Shown in pieces: positions 37,146-44,696 of a stretch of 64,000 bases of DNA. Position 1 is the first letter of the stretch. Each line of letters starts with the position of its first letter. The position numbers were made by a program, and so were the translations under genes. Below the pieces are notes generated by a model. That model made no database searches. It was not told the origin of the DNA and was given only the letters and a program-made list of their open reading frames with translations. Where the stretch lies: positions 1,302,001 to 1,366,000 of the forward strand of contig NZ_CP099582.1 in the NCBI RefSeq assembly GCF_024022995.1, given 5' to 3'. Origin of the DNA: Thermococcus aggregans (GTDB taxonomy: Archaea > Methanobacteriota_B > Thermococci > Thermococcales > Thermococcaceae).

Positions 37146-38438
37146 TCACCTTCTCTGTTGAATAGTTATTTGAAGTATCTCCGGAATTTCTTTAGGGTCG
37201 AATTTCCTATGAAGCCTCTCAGAAAGCACCATTTCGACAGTTTTTAGTATTATGTGGGAGTTCTCTGTTAAGTGGAATACAAGAGTACGTCCTTTCCCGC
37301 GCCCTAGACCTTTCTCCCTTGATGTTATTAGTCCAATACTCTCTATTTTGGGAGTTATATAATGCATTACATGTCTCATACTGCGGGGTCTCCATCCTAG
37401 TTCTTCACACACTAGTTTGTATGTTTGGTAAACTTCTCCAGTTACAGGAAGAATCTTATTTTCCTCCAAAAAGGCAATAGACCATAGAATGACCAACTGG
37501 TGATTAGTCAAAGAATTTATTGTAGTGTGCAATATGTTACGTTCTACGCTTTTCATGGCTTCATTAATAATCTCCTTCGTAAGTTTTTCAGAGGTTCTCA
37601 GAGCAGCTTCCGTTAGGATTTTAAATCCCCATCTCAGGTCTTTCTCATTTTGCTTTATCAATTCGACCAAATACCTGATAGATTCGTCATCAAAACTCCC
37701 GGGTAGGAGTGCTTTTTCTGCCCTATCTCTAAGTATCTCAAACAATTCTTCACTGTTATATTCTCTGAAATACAAAGTCCGAGGTATAAATTTTGCTATC
37801 GTGGCATGTTCAATTCTTTCCAGTATGTTGGCCTTATTGGATATCATCACAATCAAAGGCCCTTCTTTGTCTATAACCTCATCTAATCTCGACATCCTAT
37901 AGATTAAAGCATTCATGGGGTCTTCCTTATCTTTATATGTCTTTTTGAGCTTGTCTATTTCATCAAAAACAAAAATAGGTCTTTCTTCACTATTTTTTAA
38001 ATAAGTAACAAGAGCGTCAATGGCTTCTCCGATCCCCAATCCCCGTTCCGGGAAATTTATACCCAAATTATGCAAAAGTGTTATCAATGTTTGATAATAT
38101 GTTCTATCTTTGCAATTTATGTATAGTATCTTTGAATTGATATCGTTTTCTTTTACAAATTCTGTATACGTCTTTATGACAAGCTTTATTGCATGAGTTT
38201 TTCCAGTACTCGGAGGCCCATGAATTAATAGGTGGCCTGGATGGATTCCTCTTGCATATCTACCAAAATGTCTCGCTATTTCAGTTACTTCATTCTCTCT
38301 AAAAAGGAGATATTCTGGAACATAGCTCTCGGTAAGAACACTGGGATTTTTTAGTATGTTGTTGCTTTGGAACTCTTTACGAATTATCTCTTTGAGATTT
38401 ATTTTCGTATTAACCACCCATATATACTTGGTTATCAT
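37146..38438 (-). CDS. Orc1/Cdc6-like AAA+ ATPase within the PTS locus
   Basis: A 430-aa protein with Walker A HGPPSTGKT near residue 92, Walker B IFVFDEIDKL near 155, sensor 1 VMISNKANI, sensor 2 region RWGFKILTEAA, and a C-terminal winged-helix region (VYQTYKLVCEELGWRPRSMRH...IGLITSREKGLGRG). This is the Orc1/Cdc6 architecture. It is diverged, and it sits between sugar genes with no origin-like repeats beside it. A transcriptional role for the PTS operon is a plausible inference, since Cdc6-like proteins bind DNA through the winged helix; a replication role, or derivation from a mobile element, is the alternative. The start may be the ATG at 38438 or GTG at 38417 (see the dyad at 38424). 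Confidence 0.85.
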   Translation of the reverse strand: MITKYIWVVNTKINLKEIIRKEFQSNNILKNPSVLTESYVPEYLLFRENEVTEIARHFGRYARGIHPGHLLIHGPPSTGKTHAIKLVIKTYTEFVKENDINSKILYINCKDRTYYQTLITLLHNLGINFPERGLGIGEAIDALVTYLKNSEERPIFVFDEIDKLKKTYKDKEDPMNALIYRMSRLDEVIDKEGPLIVMISNKANILERIEHATIAKFIPRTLYFREYNSEELFEILRDRAEKALLPGSFDDESIRYLVELIKQNEKDLRWGFKILTEAALRTSEKLTKEIINEAMKSVERNILHTTINSLTNHQLVILWSIAFLEENKILPVTGEVYQTYKLVCEELGWRPRSMRHVMHYITPKIESIGLITSREKGLGRGKGRTLVFHLTENSHIILKTVEMVLSERLHRKFDPKEIPEILQITIQQRR

Positions 38439-38456
38439 AAGTATTTAAGATTTATC
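38424..38456 (-). promoter_or_regulatory. Internal promoter and dyad over the AAA+ gene start
   Basis: ATACTT (38424-38429) and AAGTAT (38439-38444) form an inverted repeat with a 9-nt spacer that covers the ATG at 38438. A TATA-like ATAAATCTTAAAT (minus strand, 38444-38456) lies next to it. If used, transcription would begin near 38422 and the first in-frame start would be GTG 38417. This could be an autoregulatory operator of the AAA+ protein. Confidence 0.4.
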
Positions 38457-38469
38457 CATATCGCAAACA

Positions 38470-39702
38470 TCACTTTGTCAAGAGCTTCTCTATAGTTCCT
38501 TTTATTCTTTGGTATTCTGAGGGATCTACGATTGAAACGGCTACTTCATAGGTGTCCTCCTTGAGAGGTTCAAAGGGTATATAAGCAGTGTACCCATTTG
38601 CATATCCAACAAACATCGTATACTTGTAGGGGGAAATTCGCTTAGCTGTGATCTGGTATTCAACGAACATTTCCGCTGGTGTAAATAATGCAACAAAATT
38701 TTCTCCTATAGTAAGCTTTGCAATATTGAAGTTTATCACATTGATTTTTTTGAGATACTCTGAAATCTTTTTTAAAATCTGAACTCCTAAGAGGTTGTTT
38801 TCAATTATCCTGCGCTCTTGGGAGGAAATGTTACTTTGATTTAGCTTTGCAAGGAGCTCTGCTTCAAAATCTTCGATTTTTGTCCTGCTTGGTGGTTGTT
38901 TGGGTTTAACTTTAAGTTTTTTCCACGTTAAATCCACATCACCCGTAAGTTTCTCACAACTATTGAGCTTGTTTTTCACTTGAGAAAAGAAAAGCTTCGC
39001 TAGTCTATTCACTTCTTCATATTTCTGGGATTTTCTAGTAAATCTTGTACTTACGTTTCCAGCAGCTCCATTGAGAAAGAGCGCTACATTGAACTCTTTT
39101 TCAAAAAGTCTTGAAATTGCACCAGCTAAATCACCAGAAATCTTATTGTTTGAGTAAGGAAGAACTGTTGGATGGCAAGAGAAGTTCAAAGCTATGGTTT
39201 TCTTTTTTGAATCAAATAAGAATACAGACTCTTTGTCAACTATTCCATTTGGATCAATCCTGTTTGATGAGACCCCTTCAATTATTGCTTTTCCCGCAAA
39301 AAGCGATGTGTTGTCAAAGTTTATTTTCTTTAATGCCTCAGCTAGACGTGTAATTATAAATTCTTGGTAATTTTTTATTATTTCTCTTTCGTCCTCTATT
39401 CCCCACAAATTTGTTAAAAAACTTAAAGATGACTCCGGAGCTGAATGAGTGTGCGTTGCAGTTACTATCACGTTGCTTTCTGGAATCCCAAGTTCTTTGC
39501 TTACTTTCAGTGCTATCTCTTCTCGAAGTTTTTCATCGACAATAAGTAGATCTAGAGCAATTATAACTACAGAATCAATATATAATATCCTCCCGTAGAT
39601 CCTATCTAAGATGTCACTACTTCTTCCAGTTCTAAGTGCATACCCTGCTAGAGGCATTGGGTTTTCAGGCGTTATATCAACTTTTGCCCAACCAATCTTC
39701 AT
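38470..39702 (-). CDS. Neutral/alkaline ceramidase-fold amidase, cytoplasmic
   Basis: A 410-aa member of the neutral ceramidase family. Signatures are WAKVDITPENPMPLAGYA at the start, the zinc-histidine motif ATHTHSAPE near residue 84, FSCHPTVLP near 175 and the nucleophile block LNGAAGNVSTRF near 210. Ceramidases cleave the N-acyl bond of ceramide; there is no signal peptide and archaea lack ceramide. Within an amino-sugar operon an N-deacylase of a sugar derivative is a reasonable guess. GGTGAG precedes ATG 39702; nagA is 26 nt upstream. Confidence 0.8.
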   Translation of the reverse strand: MKIGWAKVDITPENPMPLAGYALRTGRSSDILDRIYGRILYIDSVVIIALDLLIVDEKLREEIALKVSKELGIPESNVIVTATHTHSAPESSLSFLTNLWGIEDEREIIKNYQEFIITRLAEALKKINFDNTSLFAGKAIIEGVSSNRIDPNGIVDKESVFLFDSKKKTIALNFSCHPTVLPYSNNKISGDLAGAISRLFEKEFNVALFLNGAAGNVSTRFTRKSQKYEEVNRLAKLFFSQVKNKLNSCEKLTGDVDLTWKKLKVKPKQPPSRTKIEDFEAELLAKLNQSNISSQERRIIENNLLGVQILKKISEYLKKINVINFNIAKLTIGENFVALFTPAEMFVEYQITAKRISPYKYTMFVGYANGYTAYIPFEPLKEDTYEVAVSIVDPSEYQRIKGTIEKLLTK

Positions 39703-39728
39703 TATTTCTCACCAGGTATGCTTCTTGT

Positions 39729-40898
39729 TCAACTCAACATATTTTTTCCATTTATGTATACTGAGTCCACATTCAGATCCTCGTCCAAAATAACTAGATC
39801 AGCTGAATACCCTGGTAATATCGCTCCACTTTTGTGAAGTTCTATAGCTCTTGCCGGATTATATGTCATAGCTCTAATGGCGTCTTTTAGAGAAAATCCT
39901 GTTTGAATCAAGTTTCTCAAGGCTTTGTCCATAGTTAGGGTACTCCCCGCGAGTGTGCCATCCTCTAAGCGACAAATTCCATCTTTGACTATTACTTTCA
40001 ACCCTCCTAGAGAATACTCTCCATCAGGTAAATCGGTTGCAATAATCGAATCAGTAATTACGACAACCCTTTCAATTCCTGTGTGGTTTACAGTAAATTT
40101 GATAATCTCTGGGGAGAGGTGGATTAAGTCTGTTATTAATTCCACATACACCTGCGGGCTTTCTAGTGCCGCCGCAATTACTCCAGGATCCCTGTGATTT
40201 ATGGGTCTCATGGCATTATATAAATGACTCGCTCTGTTTGCCCCCGCATATATTGCGGCTTTTGCCTCTTCATACGTAGCATTTGTATGCCCTAAAGACA
40301 CAGAGACTCCTAGCCTTCTTGCGTACTGGATGAACTCTAGTGCTCCTTCCAATTCTGGAGCAATTGTTATAGTTTTTATGTTGCCTTCAGAAGCCTTCCA
40401 GTATTCTTTAAGCTCTTGGATGTTGGGAAGACGAATAAACTCTGGATTTTGGGCTCCTTTCTTTTCCTTATTTATATAAGGTCCTTCTAAATGTAATCCC
40501 CCAATCTTTGCTCCTGTTAGTTGATCCTTTTGATAACTGACTGCATTTTTAACTCCCTTAGCCGCCGTCAAAAGGACTTCATGAGAAGCTGTCACAGTAG
40601 TGGGAAGAAAGTATACCACCCCGTGCGTTAAATACTTCTCGCTCATTTTGATTAGAGTTTCTTCAACTTCTTGCTCCGATCCTCCCATAGCACTGTATGT
40701 GACATCAAATCCCCCTATCCCATGAGTATGCACGTCAATGAATCCGGGAGCAACTATCTTACCCTCTAAGTTCTCTCCGCCAGAAGTCCTCCCTTCGTAA
40801 ACCTTTTTTATTATTCCGTTTTCAATCTCTACAGTTCCGGGATAAATTTCTTCAAAGGGAGTTATTACTCTTGCATTGGTTAAAATTACTTTCGACAT
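39729..40898 (-). CDS. nagA: N-acetylglucosamine-6-phosphate deacetylase
   Basis: A 389-aa amidohydrolase. IDVHTHGIGGFDVTYSA carries the first HxH, LHLEGPYINKEKKGAQNP the substrate/metal glutamate, VSLGHTNATYEEA and ASHLYNAMRPINHRDPG the further ligands and substrate loop, and VVITDSIIATDLPDG the catalytic aspartate. The residue after KKGA is Q where bacterial NagA usually has H. It removes acetate from GlcNAc-6-phosphate, the product expected of the PTS permease. GGGGGTGAG precedes the ATG; it follows the SIS gene by 11 nt. Confidence 0.93.
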   Translation of the reverse strand: MSKVILTNARVITPFEEIYPGTVEIENGIIKKVYEGRTSGGENLEGKIVAPGFIDVHTHGIGGFDVTYSAMGGSEQEVEETLIKMSEKYLTHGVVYFLPTTVTASHEVLLTAAKGVKNAVSYQKDQLTGAKIGGLHLEGPYINKEKKGAQNPEFIRLPNIQELKEYWKASEGNIKTITIAPELEGALEFIQYARRLGVSVSLGHTNATYEEAKAAIYAGANRASHLYNAMRPINHRDPGVIAAALESPQVYVELITDLIHLSPEIIKFTVNHTGIERVVVITDSIIATDLPDGEYSLGGLKVIVKDGICRLEDGTLAGSTLTMDKALRNLIQTGFSLKDAIRAMTYNPARAIELHKSGAILPGYSADLVILDEDLNVDSVYINGKNMLS

Positions 40899-40909
40899 AT
40901 TCTCACCCC

Positions 40910-41647
40910 CTATAGATATTTTAAACGAGCCCTATATCTCTCAATTACTTTAGAATTGTGCTCTTTGGCGCCAGGTAGGTGTGCACTTAGGAATACAGGA
41001 GGCTCAATTCCTTTCTCAACTAGTTCTTTAATTGCTAAAGCGACGATTGATTGGGCTATAAATGCCCCAGTAATAGTGGATACCGGGAAAATTTTCATCT
41101 TGAATCCCGGGATCTGTAATATGGCGTCTCCTCTTGGAACTTTATTGTCTATAACAACATCAGCTACTTCAAAGAGTCGTTTGTTATACTTGTTTCTAGG
41201 AGCTAAGCTTCTAGAATATTCCACAGATGTTATTGCAATAACTGGGCATCCAATAGATTTTGCTTTTATAGCGGTCTCTACGGGAAACACGTTAACCCCA
41301 GAAGTAGATACTACCAGTACTGTATCATCTTTTTGGACACCCATCGCTTTCAACACTATTTCTGCATATCCTTCTACATGTTCCATTTCTGTTGACTTAA
41401 AGGCTCCGTGGTAAACGTTTATGTCAGTATCCATTATTGGGTTTACAGGAACTAGTCCTCCAGCTCTATAGGAGAGCTCTTCACCAATTATTGCCGAGTG
41501 GCCAGCCCCAATTACATGCAATATCCCGCCCTTTTCTAGAGACTTTGCTAGTATTTTGGCTGCGTTTTCAATATTTTCTTTCTCTTCCTCTTTCACCCTT
41601 TCCAATAGGGAGTTAACAACCGAATAGGCTTCATCCAAAAGTTCCAT
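40910..41647 (-). CDS. SIS-domain sugar isomerase-like protein
   Basis: A 245-aa single SIS domain protein of the SIS_2 type. Phosphosugar-binding elements are ILHVIGAGHSAIIGEEL and the serine-rich loop VLVVSTSGVNVFPVE. A helical lid follows (TGAFIAQSIVALAIKELVEK). Homologs in bacterial sugar-PTS operons are annotated only as sugar isomerase domain proteins. It may handle an aminosugar phosphate or act as a sensor. GGAGGT precedes ATG 41647. Confidence 0.82.
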   Translation of the reverse strand: MELLDEAYSVVNSLLERVKEEEKENIENAAKILAKSLEKGGILHVIGAGHSAIIGEELSYRAGGLVPVNPIMDTDINVYHGAFKSTEMEHVEGYAEIVLKAMGVQKDDTVLVVSTSGVNVFPVETAIKAKSIGCPVIAITSVEYSRSLAPRNKYNKRLFEVADVVIDNKVPRGDAILQIPGFKMKIFPVSTITGAFIAQSIVALAIKELVEKGIEPPVFLSAHLPGAKEHNSKVIERYRARLKYL

Positions 41648-41666
41648 TTTTCATACCTCCTGTTAG

Positions 41667-43349
41667 TTATTTCTCAACCATTTTTACCAAACCTCGGGGG
41701 AAATCTATTGGGGTGTTGTTATACACCCCAAGCCAGTAAGAGAGGAGTTGAACAAACAGTACGGCGTGGAAGGGATATAGCATTGTGTCGGAATAATCAA
41801 TATTTACAAGAGAAATGTTTTCAGTGTTTTTGGCCTTTTTCTGAACCTCTTGAGTTGCCCCAATTACAACAAAATGGCCTAGATTTTCATGGAATTTTTC
41901 AAACTTCTGAAGGAATCGTTTCTTTGCAAATTCTTCGCATGGTTGTATTACTATATTATACATATCCTCAGAAAGGGCTGCGCTGGGGCCGTGAAGGTAC
42001 TCTTCAAGCTCAATGGGTTCAGCATGGGAGTACGCTGCTTCTTTTAGCTTGAGAGCACCTTCGACAGCTATGGGATATGTCATTCCAGCAGATATTATGT
42101 ACCCGCCTCTCAAGTTAGAGAGGTATTTTGCAATTGTTTTTGCTGAGGTTTCATACTGGGGAAGTATATCAGGTAATTTGTTCGTGAAATCTGAAAAGTT
42201 CTGTAATCGCTTTTCCATTTCATTGTCATTAATCAAGCCAAGCTTTTTCCTGGAAGTTAGAGCTAGCAGATAGAGAACTCCTAAAGTCCCTGTAAAGCTT
42301 TTTGTAGCAGGAATTGCTGCTTCATATCCAGCCAATATTGGAATGATAACATCTGAATACTTTGTTACCTTACCCAAGGACGGATTATTTGTAATCGATA
42401 TTACATTTGCCCCTCCTTTTTTGGATTCCTTTACAACTTCTAGAACTCCCCACGTGTTACCAGATTGTGTTATTGCTACTACTGTGTCGTCTTTATCAAG
42501 GGATGAAAGCTTGTGTAGTTTAAATTCAAATGCAGGAATCGCAATTATATCAAGTTCTGGGAGGAAATACTGGAGTTCAAGCCCTCCGTTTAGAGAAGAA
42601 CCACTCCCAACTACCCATATTCTTTCAGTATTTCTAATCATTTCCGTTGCCAGCTGTATAGACGGGTAATCTTTAAGGAAGTATGTTCTCTTTAAAACGT
42701 ACGGGGTCTCATAAATTTCCCTTATCATACGGTGTTTAAATTGTCGACTTATTCTCGTTTTTTTCTTGGTTCCTACAAACGTTCGCTTTTGTGACGACCA
42801 AAATGCTAAAGAATTCGGCGGGAGCCTATAAACTTCTTCTGGAGCTAGCTCGTTAATCGTAGTTAAAAAAACACTTTCTCCATTTTGATCAATAAATATG
42901 TCTCTATATGTCGAAAAGGCTATTAAAAATTCTTCTTCCCTTTCTTTAAAGTAACCGACAATTGAGAATGCGCCAGTTTCACGACTTAAAGCATCTTTTA
43001 ACCTTTTGGCAAAGTCATTTTCAGAACCCGTACTTTGGAAAATCTGCCAGAGTTTTTCTGAGAGTTCTTTAAGGGGCGTCTTTGGAAGTCCTTCAATAGC
43101 AGTTATTGCAGTACTTTCTTCTTTTCTGATAATAAAACTTGAATTTATCCCAGTTTCATATTTGTTTGTATTCAGTAAAAAATTCGTTCCAGGAGGCATT
43201 TCTTTGAGATTAGTGGATCCAATAGAGATGTAGTTATTTTTGTTCCAAGTGATAAGATCAAACTTCGGCATTAATCTAAGGACGTGTTGTTCAAGTATAT
43301 TTCTTTGTTGTTCCGAGCAATCTATGCATAGAACAATTGCTCCCAGCAT
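41667..43349 (-). CDS. GlmS-like protein lacking the glutaminase cysteine; likely glucosamine-6-phosphate deaminase/isomerase
   Basis: A 560-aa protein with the layout of glucosamine-6-phosphate synthase: an N-terminal Ntn-type region (about 1-215) and two SIS domains (VVGSGSSLNGGLELQYFLP and VVAITQSGNTWGVLEVVKE; then GGYIISAGMTYPIAVEGALK and HAEPIELEEYLHGP). GlmS starts MCGI with the catalytic Cys after Met; here it is MLGA, so glutamine hydrolysis should be impossible. Thermococcales are known to use a GlmS-isomerase-like protein as GlcN-6-P deaminase, which suits a catabolic role: GlcN-6-P to fructose-6-P and ammonia. GGAGGAATTGAA precedes ATG 43349. Confidence 0.83.
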   Translation of the reverse strand: MLGAIVLCIDCSEQQRNILEQHVLRLMPKFDLITWNKNNYISIGSTNLKEMPPGTNFLLNTNKYETGINSSFIIRKEESTAITAIEGLPKTPLKELSEKLWQIFQSTGSENDFAKRLKDALSRETGAFSIVGYFKEREEEFLIAFSTYRDIFIDQNGESVFLTTINELAPEEVYRLPPNSLAFWSSQKRTFVGTKKKTRISRQFKHRMIREIYETPYVLKRTYFLKDYPSIQLATEMIRNTERIWVVGSGSSLNGGLELQYFLPELDIIAIPAFEFKLHKLSSLDKDDTVVAITQSGNTWGVLEVVKESKKGGANVISITNNPSLGKVTKYSDVIIPILAGYEAAIPATKSFTGTLGVLYLLALTSRKKLGLINDNEMEKRLQNFSDFTNKLPDILPQYETSAKTIAKYLSNLRGGYIISAGMTYPIAVEGALKLKEAAYSHAEPIELEEYLHGPSAALSEDMYNIVIQPCEEFAKKRFLQKFEKFHENLGHFVVIGATQEVQKKAKNTENISLVNIDYSDTMLYPFHAVLFVQLLSYWLGVYNNTPIDFPRGLVKMVEK

Positions 43350-43402
43350 TTCAATTCCTCCAGATAATTAATATAAGGGAGTGTAATGAAAGAGAGTAAT
43401 AA

Positions 43403-43903
43403 TTATGTTAGACCTTTCCTCTTTAGGAGCTCATAGAAATCCTGAGGTTTTTCGTCTGGAAGCATTTGGTAAACTAACCGATATCCTAGGTCCACAAGCT
43501 TTTTAAATTCTTCAACGTCTTTCTCGTCAACTGAAAAGTTCTTTGTAACAACTATTTTTCCCTCTTTCCACCCTGATTGTCCGACGTTAATCCAGTCTAC
43601 ATCATTTATACGTACATTTTCGAGAACTTTTCTACATGACTCTGGCGTGGCAAAGATTATCATTATGTTCTTCGAAGCATCATAGTTTTTGTTTTTGAGT
43701 TTTTCTATTGCCTCTTGAATTGTAATAATCTCTACTTTCTTTCCTGGTGGGGCCATTGCGAGTTGAATTTTTTTCAAAAATTCATTTGTTGCCAATTTGT
43801 CATCTACTAACCAGATCTCTTGTATTCCATAAGCACTTACCCAACCAACCGTTACTTGTCCATGAATATACCTATCGTCTATTCTTATTAGTTTTATAGG
43901 CAT
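43403..43903 (-). CDS. PTS EIIB, mannose family
   Basis: A 166-aa phosphotransferase of the PTSIIB_sorb/mannose family. The phospho-histidine is H14 in RIDDRYIHGQVTVGW, followed by IWLVDDKLATNEF and the TPES loop region IIFATPESCRKVLE. It passes phosphate from EIIA to the sugar bound in EIIC-EIID. Unlike E. coli ManX, EIIA and EIIB are separate proteins here. GGGGGGAT precedes the ATG. Confidence 0.94.
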   Translation of the reverse strand: MPIKLIRIDDRYIHGQVTVGWVSAYGIQEIWLVDDKLATNEFLKKIQLAMAPPGKKVEIITIQEAIEKLKNKNYDASKNIMIIFATPESCRKVLENVRINDVDWINVGQSGWKEGKIVVTKNFSVDEKDVEEFKKLVDLGYRLVYQMLPDEKPQDFYELLKRKGLT

Positions 43904-43914
43904 TCATATCCCCC

Positions 43915-44187
43915 CTAATTATCCTCTTGTGGTAATACCTCCTCCACAAGATGTACAAGTTCTTTTAGTGCATCACTTTCATCTTCCCCACTTACTCTTA
44001 ATATAATTTCGTCTCCATATTCAATACCCAACGCCAAAACTTGAAGAATGTTTTTTGCATTGGCTGAGTTGTTCCCTTTAAGTATGGTAATCTCCGACTT
44101 AAATTTTCTAGCAGTTTCGACAAACATTGCTGCTGGTCTCGCATGCAATCCAGTTTTATTTTTTATTTTAAGTTTAGCTTCAAGCAT
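43915..44187 (-). CDS. ptsH: HPr phosphocarrier protein
   Basis: A 90-aa HPr with H15 in NKTGLHARPAAMFVE, the residue phosphorylated by enzyme I. The position equivalent to regulatory Ser46 is N46 (NSANAKNILQVLALG), so HPr-kinase control of the Firmicute kind is not possible. GAGGGATG precedes ATG 44187. The flanking EIIA and EIIB genes are 10-11 nt away. Confidence 0.96.
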   Translation of the reverse strand: MLEAKLKIKNKTGLHARPAAMFVETARKFKSEITILKGNNSANAKNILQVLALGIEYGDEIILRVSGEDESDALKELVHLVEEVLPQEDN

Positions 44188-44197
44188 AGTTCATCCC

Positions 44198-44599
44198 TCA
44201 CTCAGAAAACCTTTCTGAAAGCACTACAATTGAGCCCTTTCCTTGAACTGCAATCTCTCTAGCAAGAGTTTTAACGTCCTTTTCATTAAGATCAATCAAT
44301 GCTTGAAGGACCATTGGTAAATTTACACCTGAAACAACCTCGTACTTCTTATTAGAAGCTAAAACAACTTCAGCAATAACCCTTGAAGGAGTACCCCCAA
44401 GGATATCTGCAAAAATAAGTGCTTCTTCGGTTGCTTGTAGTGTGTCTTCTAGTTTTTGTTTTATTTTCTCTGCAGTATCTTGGGGATAGAGCTCTATTGC
44501 AACTATATTTTCTGCAACTTTTCCCAAAAGCATTTTTGCACTTTCCTTAAGTGCTGAGGGGAAAGGCCCATGTCCCATTATTATTATCCTCTTGTTCAT
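44198..44599 (-). CDS. PTS EIIA, mannose family
   Basis: A 133-aa protein of the EIIA-man fold with the phospho-histidine H10 in IIIMGHGPFPSALKES and the family block ALIFADILGGTPSRV, then GVNLPMVLQALI. It takes phosphate from HPr and gives it to EIIB. AGAGGTGAAAAT precedes ATG 44599. A 97-nt gap with a TATA-like element separates it from the permease gene upstream. Confidence 0.95.
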   Translation of the reverse strand: MNKRIIIMGHGPFPSALKESAKMLLGKVAENIVAIELYPQDTAEKIKQKLEDTLQATEEALIFADILGGTPSRVIAEVVLASNKKYEVVSGVNLPMVLQALIDLNEKDVKTLAREIAVQGKGSIVVLSERFSE

Positions 44600-44667
44600 A
44601 TTTTCACCTCTCTTGTTTTTCTTATTTTTTCTTTTCTTATTTTCAGACTAACCCAATATCAAAGAGA

Positions 44668-44680
44668 ATTATAAAAGATA
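44668..44680 (-). promoter_or_regulatory. Possible internal promoter before EIIA
   Basis: Minus strand ATCTTTTATAATTC lies in the only long gap of the early operon (44600-44696), about 70 nt before the EIIA start. It could raise expression of the soluble phosphocarriers relative to the permease. Confidence 0.4.
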
Positions 44681-44696
44681 AAGAGACTTAAAAAGA

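Noticed and set aside
37146-38460. A replication origin next to the Orc1/Cdc6-like gene
   Set aside because: No ORB-like repeats or long AT-rich unwinding region surround the gene, and it lies inside an operon with short gaps.
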